A program made the translations under genes and the position numbers. Shown here piece after piece: positions 27,005 through 34,294 of a stretch of DNA of 38,591 nucleotides. The stretch is from Clostridia bacterium (lineage in GTDB: Bacteria > Bacillota > Clostridia > Monoglobales > Monoglobaceae). The stretch is from assembly GCA_017436245.1 (NCBI GenBank), contig JAFSDN010000061.1:1-38591 (forward strand), in the 5' to 3' direction. The notes beneath the pieces were generated by a model. The model was not told the origin of the DNA. It was given only the letters and a program-made list of their open reading frames with translations, and did no database searches. Every line of letters starts with the position of its first letter. Position 1 is the first letter of the stretch.

Positions 27005-27949
27005 ATGAAAATTGCAATTCTTGACAAGGCAACTCTGGGCGAGGATATTGACCTTTCAGCCATCCGTGCCTTGGGTGAAACTTATGAGCATCAGGGAACA
27101 AGCCCTGAGGAAATGACGGAGCATATCGGTGATGCGGATGTGATTGTTGTGAACAAAATTAAGTGTAATGAATCCACCCTTGAAAACGCAAAGAATCTGA
27201 AGCTCATTTGTGTTGCGGCAACGGGATATGACAATGTTGACCTTGAATACTGTAAGTCAAAGGGGATTGGTCTTTGTAATGTTCCGGGATATTCAACCGA
27301 CAGTGTTGCTCAGGTGACAGTTGCAATGGCAATGAACCTTGCCACACATATTCCCGAATATACACGCTTTGTTTCATCGGGGAGGTACACCATGGGCGGA
27401 GTTGCCAATTGTCTTGTGCCTGTTTTCCATGAAATGAGTGCAATGAAGTGGGGCGTTGTTGGCGGCGGAGGAATCGGCACAAAGGTTGCTGAAATTGCAA
27501 GGGCAATTGGTTGTGATGTTGTTGTTTGCCGCAGAAAGCAGGAGGGGGATTTCCCTCTTGCGGATATTGATACGCTGTGCCGTGAATGTGATATTATTTC
27601 TCTTCATGTGCCATTGTCGGAGAAAACACGAAATTTGATTAATCGTGAACGAATTGAGTCAATGAAGCAAGGGGCAATTCTTGTGAACACAGCAAGAGGC
27701 GCTGTCTGTGACGAAAAGGCGGTTGCAGAGGCGGCAAGGATGGGGAAAATCATGTTTGGGTGTGACGTGTATTCCGTTGAGCCCTTTGGAAAAGAGCATC
27801 CGTTTAATGAAATCATGAACCTTGACAATGTGTGCCTGAGCCCACATATGGCGTGGGGCGCATTTGAATCACGGATGCGTTGTGTTAAAATTATTTCCGA
27901 CAACATAAGATGTTATTTTGAGGGAGCTGCACAAAACAGAATAGTCTGA
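27005..27949 (+). CDS. D-2-hydroxyacid dehydrogenase (NAD-dependent)
   Basis: A 314-residue enzyme interconverting a 2-hydroxyacid and a 2-keto acid. The Rossmann motif GGGGIG is at residues 153-158. The catalytic trio is Arg231 (NTARGAV), Glu259 (YSVEPF) and His281 (SPHMAW). The NVPGYSTDSVAQ segment near residue 92 is typical of the hydroxypyruvate/glycerate reductase and lactate dehydrogenase branch. Asp254 after GC (FGCDVYS) is also conserved. Its position after a Gfo/Idh/MocA enzyme hints at sugar-acid metabolism, but this is only a suggestion. AGGAG lies about 11 nt before ATG 27005. Confidence 0.93.
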   Translation: MKIAILDKATLGEDIDLSAIRALGETYEHQGTSPEEMTEHIGDADVIVVNKIKCNESTLENAKNLKLICVAATGYDNVDLEYCKSKGIGLCNVPGYSTDSVAQVTVAMAMNLATHIPEYTRFVSSGRYTMGGVANCLVPVFHEMSAMKWGVVGGGGIGTKVAEIARAIGCDVVVCRRKQEGDFPLADIDTLCRECDIISLHVPLSEKTRNLINRERIESMKQGAILVNTARGAVCDEKAVAEAARMGKIMFGCDVYSVEPFGKEHPFNEIMNLDNVCLSPHMAWGAFESRMRCVKIISDNIRCYFEGAAQNRIV

Positions 27950-27970
27950 ATATAAAACGGAGTTGGGGTT

Positions 27971-28243
27971 ATGATATATTTTGTGACATTTGCTGTGTGG
28001 AATATTTTTGTTGCGGCGGTGTATGGACTTGACAAGCTGAAGGCAAAAGGCAAAAAGAGAAGAATCAGCGAAAGGACGTTGTTGCTCCTTGCCTTTTTTA
28101 TGGGAGCAGTTGGGGCGTTTTTTGGAGTATTTCTTTTAAATCACAAAACCCGAAAACCAAAATTTGTGCTGGGTGTTCCCTTTTTTGTTGCTGTGAATCT
28201 TGCTGTAATATGGTTTTTCCGAAATGAGTTTGGAGGCATATAA
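27971..28243 (+). CDS. DUF1294 family membrane protein
   Basis: A 90-residue protein with three hydrophobic segments (about residues 3-17, 36-54 and 68-84). The basic stretch DKLKAKGKKRRISE and the NHKTRKPKF turn are typical of DUF1294. Function is unknown. ACGGAG lies upstream of ATG 27971. It is 21 bp after the dehydrogenase gene and 2 nt before the formyltransferase gene, so co-transcription is likely. Confidence 0.85.
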   Translation: MIYFVTFAVWNIFVAAVYGLDKLKAKGKKRRISERTLLLLAFFMGAVGAFFGVFLLNHKTRKPKFVLGVPFFVAVNLAVIWFFRNEFGGI

Positions 28244-28245
28244 AA

Positions 28246-29019
28246 ATGAAGATTGCATATATCGGAATTGATTTGTTTTTTACGGCTCTTGAAAGTCTTG
28301 TGGAAAAGGGCTGTGAAATTGTGGAGATTTTCACCTGTGAAACCGATAACAAGACGGAGTTTAATGTGAAGATATGCGATTTTGCAAGGCAAAATGGAAT
28401 TCCCTGCCAAATGACCCGAATAACTGCAGAGGATATTCAAATGCTGAAGCAAAAGGGCTGTAAAATGGCTGTGTGCGCAGGATATTATTTCAAAATTCCG
28501 TGGGATGCGGGCTTGCCCATTGTGAATATTCACCCAAGCCTTTTGCCTGTGGGCAGAGGGGCGTGGCCCATGCCTCAGACCATACTGAGGGGAATGAAAA
28601 AAAGCGGTGTTACATTCCATAAAATTGCCGAAGGCTTTGATACGGGTGATATTTTGCTTCAAAAAGAATTTTTCCTTGACCAAAAGGAAACTCTTGTGGG
28701 GTTTATGGAAAAGGTGTACGCCTTGATTCCGCAAATGATAAAAGAACTGACAGAAAATTTTGATTCCCTCTGGGATAATGCTCTTTTGCAGGATGGTGAT
28801 GAATACTGGGAAGCTCCAACTCGTGAAGACATGACAGTGGGAGCCGGTATGACAGTTGGTGAAGCGGATTTGATTCTTCGGGCGTTTTTGGGATATGAAT
28901 GTTATTATGAAGACGAATTTGAAATAATCGGCGGACGTGCCTTTGAGGGAAGTGGCATAACTGACACCCTTCCGTTGAAAGATGGATATATTGCGTATGA
29001 AAAAATAGAGAGAATGTAA
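28246..29019 (+). CDS. Formyltransferase-family protein (single N-terminal-type domain)
   Basis: A 257-residue protein with the formyl-transfer fold and the catalytic trio Asn94-His96 (VNIHPSLLP) and Asp135 (DTGDIL). It matches the N-terminal domain of methionyl-tRNA formyltransferase and sugar N-formyltransferases. The usual Fmt C-terminal OB-fold is not evident; a C-terminal region with GEADLILRAFLGYECYYEDEF follows instead. It is therefore unlikely to be the housekeeping Fmt, and a small-molecule or amino-sugar acceptor is possible. ATG 28246 is 2 nt after the DUF1294 stop. Confidence 0.85.
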   Translation: MKIAYIGIDLFFTALESLVEKGCEIVEIFTCETDNKTEFNVKICDFARQNGIPCQMTRITAEDIQMLKQKGCKMAVCAGYYFKIPWDAGLPIVNIHPSLLPVGRGAWPMPQTILRGMKKSGVTFHKIAEGFDTGDILLQKEFFLDQKETLVGFMEKVYALIPQMIKELTENFDSLWDNALLQDGDEYWEAPTREDMTVGAGMTVGEADLILRAFLGYECYYEDEFEIIGGRAFEGSGITDTLPLKDGYIAYEKIERM

Positions 29020-29028
29020 AAAAGTAAT

Positions 29029-29106
29029 GTCATTCTGAACGTAGTGAAGAATCTTTACTAAAAATAAGATTCTTCGACTTCGCCTTGCGGCTACGCTCAG
29101 AATGAC
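29029..29106. repeat. REP/MITE-like palindrome, family A
   Basis: GTCATTCTGA (29029-29038) is mirrored by TCAGAATGAC (29097-29106), with GAAGAATC and GATTCTTC arms inside. Further copies or halves lie at 35841, 37482, 37829 and 37926. Here it sits between convergent genes and could end transcription both ways. Confidence 0.8.
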
Positions 29107-29164
29107 ACTTTCACATATATGCTTAACTTAATGACAGTTTTAACACTTCATTACTTTGCTTATA

Positions 29165-29839
29165 TTACAGTAATTCGATTTGTTGTGCAATATTTTGCAT
29201 TTCTTCGTCGGTGGCAGATATTACATCGGCACATTTTTTCAGACGAGCCGCTATGGCATCGGGATTGGGAATGTCGTGCTTATATTTTACCTGATGTTCA
29301 AGACTTGCCCAGAAGTCCATGGCAATTGTGCGTATCTGAACCTCAACCTTTACGGACTGTTTTACGTCCGAAAAGAAAACAGGGATTTCAATTATCATGT
29401 GATAACTGCGGTAGCCGTTTGGCTTTGGGCTTTTTATATAGTCTTTCACGGCAATGAGTTTTACGTCATCCTGCCTGGTGAGCATATTTGCAACGGTATA
29501 AATATCGTCAATGAATGAGCATATAACCCGAACCCCGGCAACGTCATTCAGATTTTCAGAGACCGATGCAATTGTTATGTCCTTGCCGTTGCGAATAAGT
29601 TTTTCGGCAATGCTTTGAGGTTTTTTGATTCGGTATTTTATGCTTTCGATGGGATTGCGGCGGTGACGCACCGACATTTCCTGACTGAGAATTTCCAGCT
29701 TTGTTGTTACTTCCTGAATGGCACATTGGTAAATCATCATCAGTTCTTCAAACTGTTTTGCGTAGTCGGCAAAAATCTTGCTCGTGTCTTCGGGAATGTT
29801 AATTTGTGCCAGAAAGGCTCTTTTTATATCCTTTTCCAT
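29165..29839 (-). CDS. relQ: Small alarmone synthetase, RelQ/YjbM type
   Basis: A 224-residue single-domain (p)ppGpp synthetase. Synthetase motifs are VSENLNDVAGVRVICSF, KDYIKSPKPNGYRSYH (GTP binding) and VEVQIRTIAMDFWASLEHQ, whose Glu is catalytic. It has no hydrolase domain, TGS or ACT domain, so it is not the long RelA/SpoT enzyme. AAAGGAA lies about 8 nt upstream of ATG 29839 on the minus strand. It follows proA by 27 bp and probably shares its transcript, an unusual pairing of stringent response with proline synthesis. Confidence 0.92.
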   Translation of the reverse strand: MEKDIKRAFLAQINIPEDTSKIFADYAKQFEELMMIYQCAIQEVTTKLEILSQEMSVRHRRNPIESIKYRIKKPQSIAEKLIRNGKDITIASVSENLNDVAGVRVICSFIDDIYTVANMLTRQDDVKLIAVKDYIKSPKPNGYRSYHMIIEIPVFFSDVKQSVKVEVQIRTIAMDFWASLEHQVKYKHDIPNPDAIAARLKKCADVISATDEEMQNIAQQIELL

Positions 29840-29866
29840 TTGGGATTCCTTTCGTACAATGTTTGT

Positions 29867-31111
29867 TTATCTGATTTGTCCGTTTCCACGGACGATATAT
29901 TTTGTTGTGGTCAGGGCTTTGAGACCCATTGGGCCTCTTGCGTGGATTTTTTGGGTGCTGATTCCGATTTCTGCACCAAATCCAAACTCAAAACCGTCGG
30001 TGAATCGGGTTGATGCGTTTACGTAGACTGCCGCGGCATCAATTGATTCAAGGAATTTTTGTGAATTGCCGTAGCTTTCGGTTATGATTGCTTCGGAGTG
30101 GCGGCTGCCGTATTTGTTGATGTGGGCAATTGCTTCGTCAATGGTTTCAACAACCTTTACACCAATTTTTAAATCAAGATATTCTGTTCCCCAATCATCA
30201 GATGTTGCAGGAGTTGCGGAGGGGAATACCTTACATACCAATTCATCACCTATAATTTCAACTGATTTCTCAGTTAATGCCGTCAGGATGCGGGGTAAAA
30301 ATTCTTCTGCAATGTCACGGTGTACAAGAAGTTTTTCTTCGGAATTGCATACCGAGGGTCGTGAGGTTTTTGCGTTGATTATAATTCTTTCCGCCATGTC
30401 CAAATCGGCACTTTTGTCAACGTAAACATGACAGTTGCCTGTTCCTGTTTCGATTGCGGGGACAGTTGCATTTTCAACAACGCTTCGGATTAAGCCGGCA
30501 CCGCCGCGGGGAATGATTACGTCAAGGTAGTCGTTGAGCTTCATAAGTGCCAGTGCGCTTTCTCTGCTTGTATCTTCAACAAGGTTAACACAATCGGCAG
30601 GCAGTCCTGCATCGCTCAGCGCTTCACGAATAACCTTTGTGATTGCCATGCTTGATTTGTGGGCTTCTTTGCCGCAACGGAGAATGCAGGCGTTGCCCGA
30701 TTTGATGCAAAGGGCAGCGGCATCTGCCGTAACGTTGGGACGGGCTTCGTAGATAATTCCCACAACTCCCAGAGGAACACGCATTTCACCGATGTGAAGT
30801 CCGTTTGGACGCTTAAATTCGCCTGTTACTTCGCCAATGGGGTCAGGAAGCTCTGCAATCTGGCGTATTCCTTCAGCCATGCCGTCGATTCGTGATGCGT
30901 TCAGGGTCAGACGGTCAATGAGTCCTTCGGAGATTCCGTTTTTCCGTGCGCTGTCAATATCCTTTTGGTTTTCTTCAAGGATGAAGTGGGCTTTTTTTGA
31001 AAAAGCCTCTGCGATTTTATGTAATGCGGCATTTTTGGTGTTGGTTCCTGCTGTGCCAAGAACAGCTGCCGCTTTTTTTGCGGATTGTCCTTTTGTTATA
31101 AGTTCTTCCAT
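29867..31111 (-). CDS. proA: Gamma-glutamyl phosphate reductase
   Basis: ProA reduces gamma-glutamyl phosphate to glutamate semialdehyde with NADPH in proline synthesis. The 414-residue aldehyde-dehydrogenase-fold enzyme has the catalytic Cys255 in TSRPSVCNSEEK, the VPLGVVGIIYEARPNVTADAA region near residue 112, and FGAEIGISTQKIHARGP near the end. GAGGTG lies about 10 nt upstream of ATG 31111. proB, usually adjacent, is absent from both sides. Confidence 0.97.
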   Translation of the reverse strand: MEELITKGQSAKKAAAVLGTAGTNTKNAALHKIAEAFSKKAHFILEENQKDIDSARKNGISEGLIDRLTLNASRIDGMAEGIRQIAELPDPIGEVTGEFKRPNGLHIGEMRVPLGVVGIIYEARPNVTADAAALCIKSGNACILRCGKEAHKSSMAITKVIREALSDAGLPADCVNLVEDTSRESALALMKLNDYLDVIIPRGGAGLIRSVVENATVPAIETGTGNCHVYVDKSADLDMAERIIINAKTSRPSVCNSEEKLLVHRDIAEEFLPRILTALTEKSVEIIGDELVCKVFPSATPATSDDWGTEYLDLKIGVKVVETIDEAIAHINKYGSRHSEAIITESYGNSQKFLESIDAAAVYVNASTRFTDGFEFGFGAEIGISTQKIHARGPMGLKALTTTKYIVRGNGQIR

Positions 31112-31133
31112 TTTTCAAGTTCACCTCAAAATT

Positions 31134-31162
31134 ATTTTATCATATCAAACATAAAAATGCAA
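31134..31162 (-). promoter_or_regulatory. Predicted promoter of proA-relQ
   Basis: On the minus strand, TTGCAT (31157-31162), 17 bp, TAAAAT (31134-31139), 22 bp upstream of the proA start. Confidence 0.6.
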
Positions 31163-31212
31163 TGTTTGTAACCAAATGTTTAAATATTGTTAATCTTGTA
31201 TTAAAATATCGG

Positions 31213-31791
31213 TTATTTGATGAATTTTGTCTGGCGAATGTCCAACTCTGTGGGTTGATAGCTTTCAATGTAGTCACAAATCTCCGCAGGGGTATTGCCG
31301 CATTTGTAGAGCTTTTTTACCGTTGGCCTCATAAAGTTCATATTTGCAGTTTCGTCCATGAGTTTTTCCATTGTGTTGTAGTAGCCCATGGTGTTCAGAA
31401 CAGCAATGGCTTTGGAATGTCTGCCAAGCTGTTTCAAGGTCAGAATTTCAAAGAACTCCTCATATGTGCCAATTCCGCCGGGGGTCATTATAAAGGCATC
31501 GGACATCTCTTCCATCATTTTCTTTCGTTCACGCATTGTTTCGGGATAATGAAATTCGGTACATTTGTCATAAAGGATTCCGTCAACATTGAAAAAGGAC
31601 GGTGCAATGCCAATGATTTTTCCGTTGTGCTTTGACATTCCACGGGCAACTGCACCCATGAGTCCCTGTGCTCCGCCGCCAAAAATCAGGGTATGACCGC
31701 GTTTTGCCATTTCTTCGCCAAGAAGCTCGCCTGCAAGAATGTATCCTTTGTCAATTGCATCGCTTGATGCACCGTATACGCATATGTTCAT
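31213..31791 (-). CDS. LOG family protein (TIGR00730 type)
   Basis: A 192-residue Rossmann-fold protein with the LOG signatures: GGGAQGLMGAVARG (from residue 38), the Arg-Lys pair in MRERKKMM, and PGGIGTYEE (104-112). Plant and bacterial LOG proteins hydrolyse nucleoside monophosphates to base and ribose-5-phosphate. The bacterial role is often unclear. I chose the ATG at 31789-31791, with GGAGG about 9 nt upstream; the frame opens 14 codons earlier but this would cross the ribosome binding site and reach toward the promoter. Confidence 0.92.
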   Translation of the reverse strand: MNICVYGASSDAIDKGYILAGELLGEEMAKRGHTLIFGGGAQGLMGAVARGMSKHNGKIIGIAPSFFNVDGILYDKCTEFHYPETMRERKKMMEEMSDAFIMTPGGIGTYEEFFEILTLKQLGRHSKAIAVLNTMGYYNTMEKLMDETANMNFMRPTVKKLYKCGNTPAEICDYIESYQPTELDIRQTKFIK

Positions 31792-31823
31792 ATAAATTAC
31801 CTCCGTTTGACCAGTATATGCAT

Positions 31824-31852
31824 ATTGTATCACATATGTGCATCAAAATCAA
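31824..31852 (-). promoter_or_regulatory. Predicted promoter of the LOG gene
   Basis: On the minus strand, TTGATT (31847-31852), 17 bp, TACAAT (31824-31829). The spacer holds the palindrome CACATATGTG (31831-31840). Its -35 box directly abuts the -35 box of the opposite promoter. Confidence 0.6.
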
Positions 31853-31881
31853 TTGACTATTTTATGCAAATAGTGTATAAT
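31853..31881 (+). promoter_or_regulatory. Predicted promoter of the PLP-enzyme gene
   Basis: TTGACT (31853-31858), 17 bp, TATAAT (31876-31881), 23 bp before the preferred TTG start. Confidence 0.7.
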
Positions 31882-31904
31882 TTTTTGTTAGGAAAGGATT
31901 GATT

Positions 31905-33197
31905 TTGTTGAAAGAAAATGTTTATGCAAATATAGGAATCTGTGACGAGGTTTTTGATTTTGGTGAGAGAATCCTCAAAAGCCTTGAAGAACGGTTCAAA
32001 AATATAGATGAAACGGCTGAGGTGAATCAGATTAAGGTCATTTCGGCAATGCAGAAAAACCGTGTTGATGCGGCGTGCTTCAATGAATCCACGGGATATG
32101 GCTATGATGATGTGGGCAGAGATACTCTTGAAAGGGTGTATGCAGATTGCTTCAATTGTGAGGATGCTCTTGTGAGACCTCAGATAACCTGCGGAACCCA
32201 TGCTCTTGCTCTTGCTTTGAGCGCAAATCTTCGTCCCGGTGATGAGCTGCTGTCGCCTGTGGGCAGACCCTATGACACCCTTGAGGGGGTTATTGGAATC
32301 AGACCCACCGTTGGCTCGCTGGCAGAGTATGGCGTTACCTACCGTCAGGTTGACCTGCTGCCTGACGGCGGTTTTGACTGGGAGGGCATAAAGAATGCCA
32401 TTAATGAAAAAACAAGGGTTGTTACCATTCAGCGATCAAAGGGGTACCAGACCCGAAAGACCTTTTCAGTGGAGGAAATTGCAGAAATCATCAGCTTTGT
32501 AAAGAAAATCAAGCCTGAGGTCATTTGCATGGTTGACAACTGCTATGGCGAATTTGTTGAGCGGGTTGAACCCTCGGATTTTGGCGCAGATATGATTGTG
32601 GGTTCTCTCATCAAAAATCTTGGCGGCGGACTTGCTCCGTCGGGAGGTTATATCTGCGGAACATGCGAGTGTGTTGAGCGTTGCGGCTACCGCCTCACCG
32701 CTCCCGGTCTGGGCAAGGAAGTGGGAACAAATATGGGCATGATGCGGCAGTTTTATCAGGGCTTATTTATGGCACCCACGGTGGTTGCAGGGGCTCTCAA
32801 GGGTGCAATTTTTGCGGCAAATATTTATGAAAGGCTGGGCTTCAGAGTTGTTCCCAACGGATGTGAGTCACGGCACGATATTATTCAGGCGGTTGAGTTT
32901 GGTACAGCAGAAGGTCTCAGAGCATTTTGCGAGGGGATTCAGGCGGCGGCGCCTGTTGACAGTTATGTGACGCCTGTTCCGGGGGATATGCCCGGTTATG
33001 ATTCTCAGGTGATTATGGCGGCAGGAGCTTTTGTTCAGGGCTCGTCAATTGAGCTTAGTGCGGACGGACCTCTCCGCGAACCTTATGCCGCTTATTTTCA
33101 GGGCGGAATCACATGGTATCATGCAAAGCTGGGAATCCTCAAATCCGTTCAGAGCCTTGTTGACAAGGGCATTGTTTCGGTTGATGTGATGAAATAA
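31905..33197 (+). CDS. Aluminium-resistance/methionine gamma-lyase family PLP enzyme
   Basis: About 430 residues of the PLP fold-type I family often annotated as aluminium-resistance protein or methionine gamma-lyase family protein. The PLP lysine is probably Lys237 in VGSLIKNLGGGLAPSGGY. Conserved parts include FNESTGYGYDDVGRDTLERVYA and QITCGTHALALAL (cofactor phosphate site), and MVDNCYGEF, whose Asp contacts the pyridine nitrogen. Start choices are TTG 31899, 31905 or 31908; AAAGG (31893-31897) fits 31905 or 31908 best. The family's true substrate is not settled. Divergent from the LOG gene. Confidence 0.9.
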   Translation: MLKENVYANIGICDEVFDFGERILKSLEERFKNIDETAEVNQIKVISAMQKNRVDAACFNESTGYGYDDVGRDTLERVYADCFNCEDALVRPQITCGTHALALALSANLRPGDELLSPVGRPYDTLEGVIGIRPTVGSLAEYGVTYRQVDLLPDGGFDWEGIKNAINEKTRVVTIQRSKGYQTRKTFSVEEIAEIISFVKKIKPEVICMVDNCYGEFVERVEPSDFGADMIVGSLIKNLGGGLAPSGGYICGTCECVERCGYRLTAPGLGKEVGTNMGMMRQFYQGLFMAPTVVAGALKGAIFAANIYERLGFRVVPNGCESRHDIIQAVEFGTAEGLRAFCEGIQAAAPVDSYVTPVPGDMPGYDSQVIMAAGAFVQGSSIELSADGPLREPYAAYFQGGITWYHAKLGILKSVQSLVDKGIVSVDVMK

Positions 33198-33305
33198 CTG
33201 ATACTTTTTTTGACGGTTTTTGTCGCTTTTGGATTTGTATATTTGTTTTGACAGTGAAAAAATCGAAATTCTCCGTAATTATGCGGATTTTGCATATGGA
33301 AAAAT

Positions 33306-33334
33306 TTGTAAATCTTGTTTTTTTGTGATAAAAT
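33306..33334 (+). promoter_or_regulatory. Predicted promoter of the ParB/Noc gene
   Basis: TTGTAA (33306-33311), 17 bp, TAAAAT (33329-33334), 59 bp before the start ATG. Confidence 0.55.
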
Positions 33335-33393
33335 TGAGATAACAAAGGATACGGACAATCTGTGACGGTTGTTCGGGAAAGGTGAGATTTTTT

Positions 33394-34218
33394 ATGTCAG
33401 GAATGTATACAGAAGAAAAAAATACAAAAGCGGTTTATTTGCCAATTGAGAGTGTCAGACCAAATCCGTATCAGCCAAGACGGGAAATGTCGGAGGAGGC
33501 ACTTTCGGATCTTTGTGCGTCAATAAAGCAATACGGACTGATGCAGCCAATTGTTGTGCGGCAGATTAACGATTATGATTTTGAGCTTATTGCAGGCGAG
33601 CGACGACTCAGGGCGTGCAAAAGGCTGGGAATGGGTCAGATTTCGGCAATTGTTGTCAGGGCAGGCGGAACAGACAGTGCAGTTATGGCTTTGATTGAAA
33701 ACATTCAAAGGGAGAATCTGGGATATATGGAGGAGGCAGAAGCGTTTTGCTCTTTGTTGTCGGAACACGGTATAACTCAGGAGGAATTGGCGGAAAGGCT
33801 TGGAAAAAAGCAGTCAACAATTGCCAACAAAGTCCGTATTCTGAAACTTTCGCCACAGATTCGTGCAATTCTTGCGGAGCATAATCTCAGCGAAAGACAC
33901 GCAAGAGCTTTGCTGAGGCTCACCGATGAAAAGAGCAGACTGAGAGCTTTGAATGTTATGGTTGCAAGAGGTCTTAATGTTGCAAAGTCTGAAGAGCTGG
34001 TGGAGTCTATGCTTAATGTGGGTCAGGAGAACAAGGAGGAAGAAAAAACAAGAAATATCCGTGTTTTCAAGGATGTGAGGATTTTTTCCAACACAATCCG
34101 TCAGGCTGTGGATATGATGAAAAAATCGGGTATTGCTGCTCAGTCAACCAGAGTGGAGAATGAAGAATATATTGAATATACCATAAAAATTCCAAAAAAT
34201 ATGAAAAATGCGGTATAA
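33394..34218 (+). CDS. ParB/Noc family DNA-binding CTPase
   Basis: A 274-residue ParB-like protein. The N-terminal CTPase domain has PNPYQPRREM, the GERRLRA motif (residues 68-74) and ENIQRENLGYMEEAEAF. The central helix-turn-helix is ITQEELAERLGKKQSTIANKVRILKLS, and the C-terminal part probably dimerises. ParB/Noc proteins load at parS-like sites and slide as clamps for chromosome segregation or division-site control. I chose ATG 33394 with AAAGGTGAG upstream; GTG 33382 is an alternative. parA and gidB are absent from the neighbourhood, and no convincing parS was seen in this window, so Noc-like or accessory ParB are both possible. Confidence 0.9.
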   Translation: MSGMYTEEKNTKAVYLPIESVRPNPYQPRREMSEEALSDLCASIKQYGLMQPIVVRQINDYDFELIAGERRLRACKRLGMGQISAIVVRAGGTDSAVMALIENIQRENLGYMEEAEAFCSLLSEHGITQEELAERLGKKQSTIANKVRILKLSPQIRAILAEHNLSERHARALLRLTDEKSRLRALNVMVARGLNVAKSEELVESMLNVGQENKEEEKTRNIRVFKDVRIFSNTIRQAVDMMKKSGIAAQSTRVENEEYIEYTIKIPKNMKNAV

Positions 34219-34231
34219 AAGTTCATAAATG

Positions 34232-34259
34232 GTCAACACTTACATATGGAGGTGTTGAC
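34232..34259 (+). promoter_or_regulatory. Hairpin displaying the ribosome binding site of the M23 gene
   Basis: GTCAACAC (34232-34239) pairs exactly with GTGTTGAC (34252-34259). The 12-nt loop holds GGAG of the strong GGAGG site (34248-34252), and the last G starts the stem. It begins 13 bp after the ParB stop. Confidence 0.6.
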
Positions 34260-34294
34260 TTATAAAAGAAAAGAAATTTGCGAAATCAAAAAGT

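Noticed and set aside
33198-33393. parS or Noc site near the ParB gene
   Set aside because: Only a partial resemblance in TTCGGGAAAG; no full palindrome was found.
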